DNA of 64,000 nucleotides. Origin: Parastagonospora avenae f. sp. tritici 18332-5 (lineage: Eukaryota; Ascomycota; Dothideomycetes; Pleosporales; Phaeosphaeriaceae). Positions 62,947-64,000 of this stretch are shown piece after piece. The stretch is taken from contig JAFJTR010000004.1 in the NCBI GenBank assembly GCA_022559985.1, forward strand, positions 744,001-808,000, read 5' to 3'. The translations under genes and the position numbers were made by a program. Within the stretch, counting starts at the first letter, position 1, and each line of letters starts with the position of its first letter. Under the pieces are notes generated by a model. It was not told the origin of the DNA. It worked only from the letters and a program-made list of their open reading frames with translations, and did no database searches.

Positions 62947-63537
62947 ATGGAGATGGGCGCGCTCGACGAAGTTCAGGATACCGATTACCAAAACGTCTTG
63001 CAGAGCGCGGGCAAAACCGCGCGATGCCTCTCGTCTGTACCACTGGAACAAAGGCGGGGCCAGAGAACATACAACAAGGACGATCTGGAGGTAGCCGAAC
63101 AGGCTTTATCGGACGACGTCCAAAGGCTGCTCACGAGCCCACATGCTCAAGTCGTCTCTCCTCCGCCAAGCATGTCGCGGGAAGCGACCATGGCGCTTCG
63201 AGCATTGTACGACGTGGTTCAAGTCATGATCGACGCCGGCGATGATGCAAGCAAGTACGAGAAAGAATTGGAGGCGGCTGTCAAGCGCGTAGTGACTGCT
63301 GTCCACCCGGAGCACACCATCGAAGAAGAGAAGAGTGGCGAGAAAGACAAGAAAGGTACACCAGATGACTATTGCACAGGAACAATCAGCTAACTTCTTC
63401 CAGGAAAGGGCGAATCAGCTACTCGCAAGAGGAAGCGCAATGCGGGGCTGAAGGAAGAATACAGTGACGACGACATGTTTGGCCTTGTCAATGTCGATGG
63501 TGAGGATGAGGATGACGACGATGAGCAGCAGGAGTAA
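62947..63537 (+). CDS. Small helical protein with basic patch and acidic tail, 180 aa, unrecognised
   Basis: Two exons, 62947-63355 and 63404-63537, with a 48-nt phase-1 intron (GTACAC, branch CAGCTAAC, acceptor CAG). The protein is helical (DDLEVAEQALSDDVQRLL, REATMALRALYDVVQVMIDAGDDASKYEKELEAAVKRVV). A linker EEEKSGEKDKKGKG, a nuclear-localisation-like KRKRN and a final acidic tail (VDGEDEDDDDEQQE) follow. Such a layout is common in nuclear chromatin- or kinetochore-associated small proteins, but no family is recognised. The start lies 262 bp from the divergent ORF on the left. Good splice sites and composition support a real gene. Confidence 0.65.
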
Positions 63538-63754
63538 ACATCATAGGAGAAGAGCGAATGAAATGTCGTCCCCATCAGAAAGCAGCTGTTCTCTCAAAAA
63601 TAAGCCTGAACAGACTCAATAGCTGATGAGAACGCCGCGAAGAGCTAAAACAGCCTTGAAGTTCAACAACTTAGCTAATTATACAGCCCTCAGATCATGC
63701 TCAGTGCTGTGAGATGCAGCGCGCACGATTATTGCAGCACCTGATGGCTCTGCG

Positions 63755-64000
63755 CTACGAGTTACCTAAGAACCCTCTGCGAATATTCCTCTTCCTCTCC
63801 ACGCTGGTGGCCTCGATTTTCACCCCACAAAGGACGACCTGCATCCTCTTCTCACCGTCATGTTCTACGGGCTCAACTCTCAGCCGCCAATGCGCGCGTT
63901 TGACGATCCACTCAGTGCCTTCGTCTTCTTCTCGAGCACCGCCCCAGATCCATTTGGCATCTCTTTCTCTTATAACACCGATGCGTCCAGATGTTTTATC
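63755..64000 (-). CDS. 3' end of a gene running off the right edge (81 codons plus stop)
   Basis: The minus strand is open from the window edge to TAG 63755-63757. The stretch reads DKTSGRIGVIRERDAKWIWGG, then EDEGTEWIVKRAHWRLRVE, then KRMQVVLCGVKIEATSVER. The balanced, Trp-containing beta-like composition suggests a genuine C-terminus. Start and remaining exons lie outside the window; no family recognised. Confidence 0.45.
   Translation of the reverse strand, partial: DKTSGRIGVIRERDAKWIWGGAREEDEGTEWIVKRAHWRLRVEPVEHDGEKRMQVVLCGVKIEATSVERKRNIRRGFLGNS

Overview
This window is nuclear DNA from a filamentous ascomycete, most likely Pezizomycotina. Evidence: introns of about 43-60 nt with GTRNGT-type donors, CTAAC/CTGAC-like branch sites and YAG acceptors; typical fungal families (YSH1, TAF4, an App1-like phosphatase, an amino-acid permease, HET-domain genes, a secreted cysteine-rich protein, a pogo/Fot1-type transposon); and nonsense changes of the kind left by repeat-induced point mutation (RIP). 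A dothideomycete is plausible, but no sequence here proves the class. There is no CRISPR array, operon, tRNA or rRNA that I can support.

Left part (1-19 kb) is an accessory, decaying region. It holds a pogo-like transposase with six in-frame stops (1-1.7 kb) and two unrecognised broken genes (2.4-4.5 kb plus strand, 4.8-5.7 kb minus strand). Next comes a tandem pair of small paralogs with the same phase-1 intron, one of them truncated (6.0-7.2 kb). After an intact lipase/LCAT-like gene (7.8-10.6 kb) and an orphan gene (11.6-12.4 kb), three minus-strand paralogs of an unknown family lie in tandem (13.4-18.6 kb). The first two are broken and the third is intact. Short dispersed repeats lie between these blocks.

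Middle part (19-56 kb) is mostly intact and gene dense: a Ser-rich orphan, an SRR1-like protein, a tail-anchored protein, an Hsp70-like ATPase (5 exons), TAF4 and YSH1 in divergent pair, an MFS transporter, a 506-aa orphan, an FAD oxidoreductase, a VHS/GAT adaptor, an App1-like phosphatase, a DUF3445 protein and an amino-acid permease. It is interrupted at 40.8-43.6 kb by a decayed HET-domain gene and a degenerate ankyrin-repeat gene.

Right part (57-64 kb) is accessory again: a secreted cysteine-rich protein, a second broken HET gene, another broken gene (60.3-60.8 kb) and a frameshifted intronless ORF at 61.1-62.7 kb that might be an endogenous viral nucleoprotein-like element (hypothesis only). 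It ends with an intact 180-aa acidic-tailed protein and the 3' end of a gene that runs off the right edge. Exon coordinates were derived by hand from splice consensus and reading-frame continuity. They are internally consistent but unverified by transcripts.
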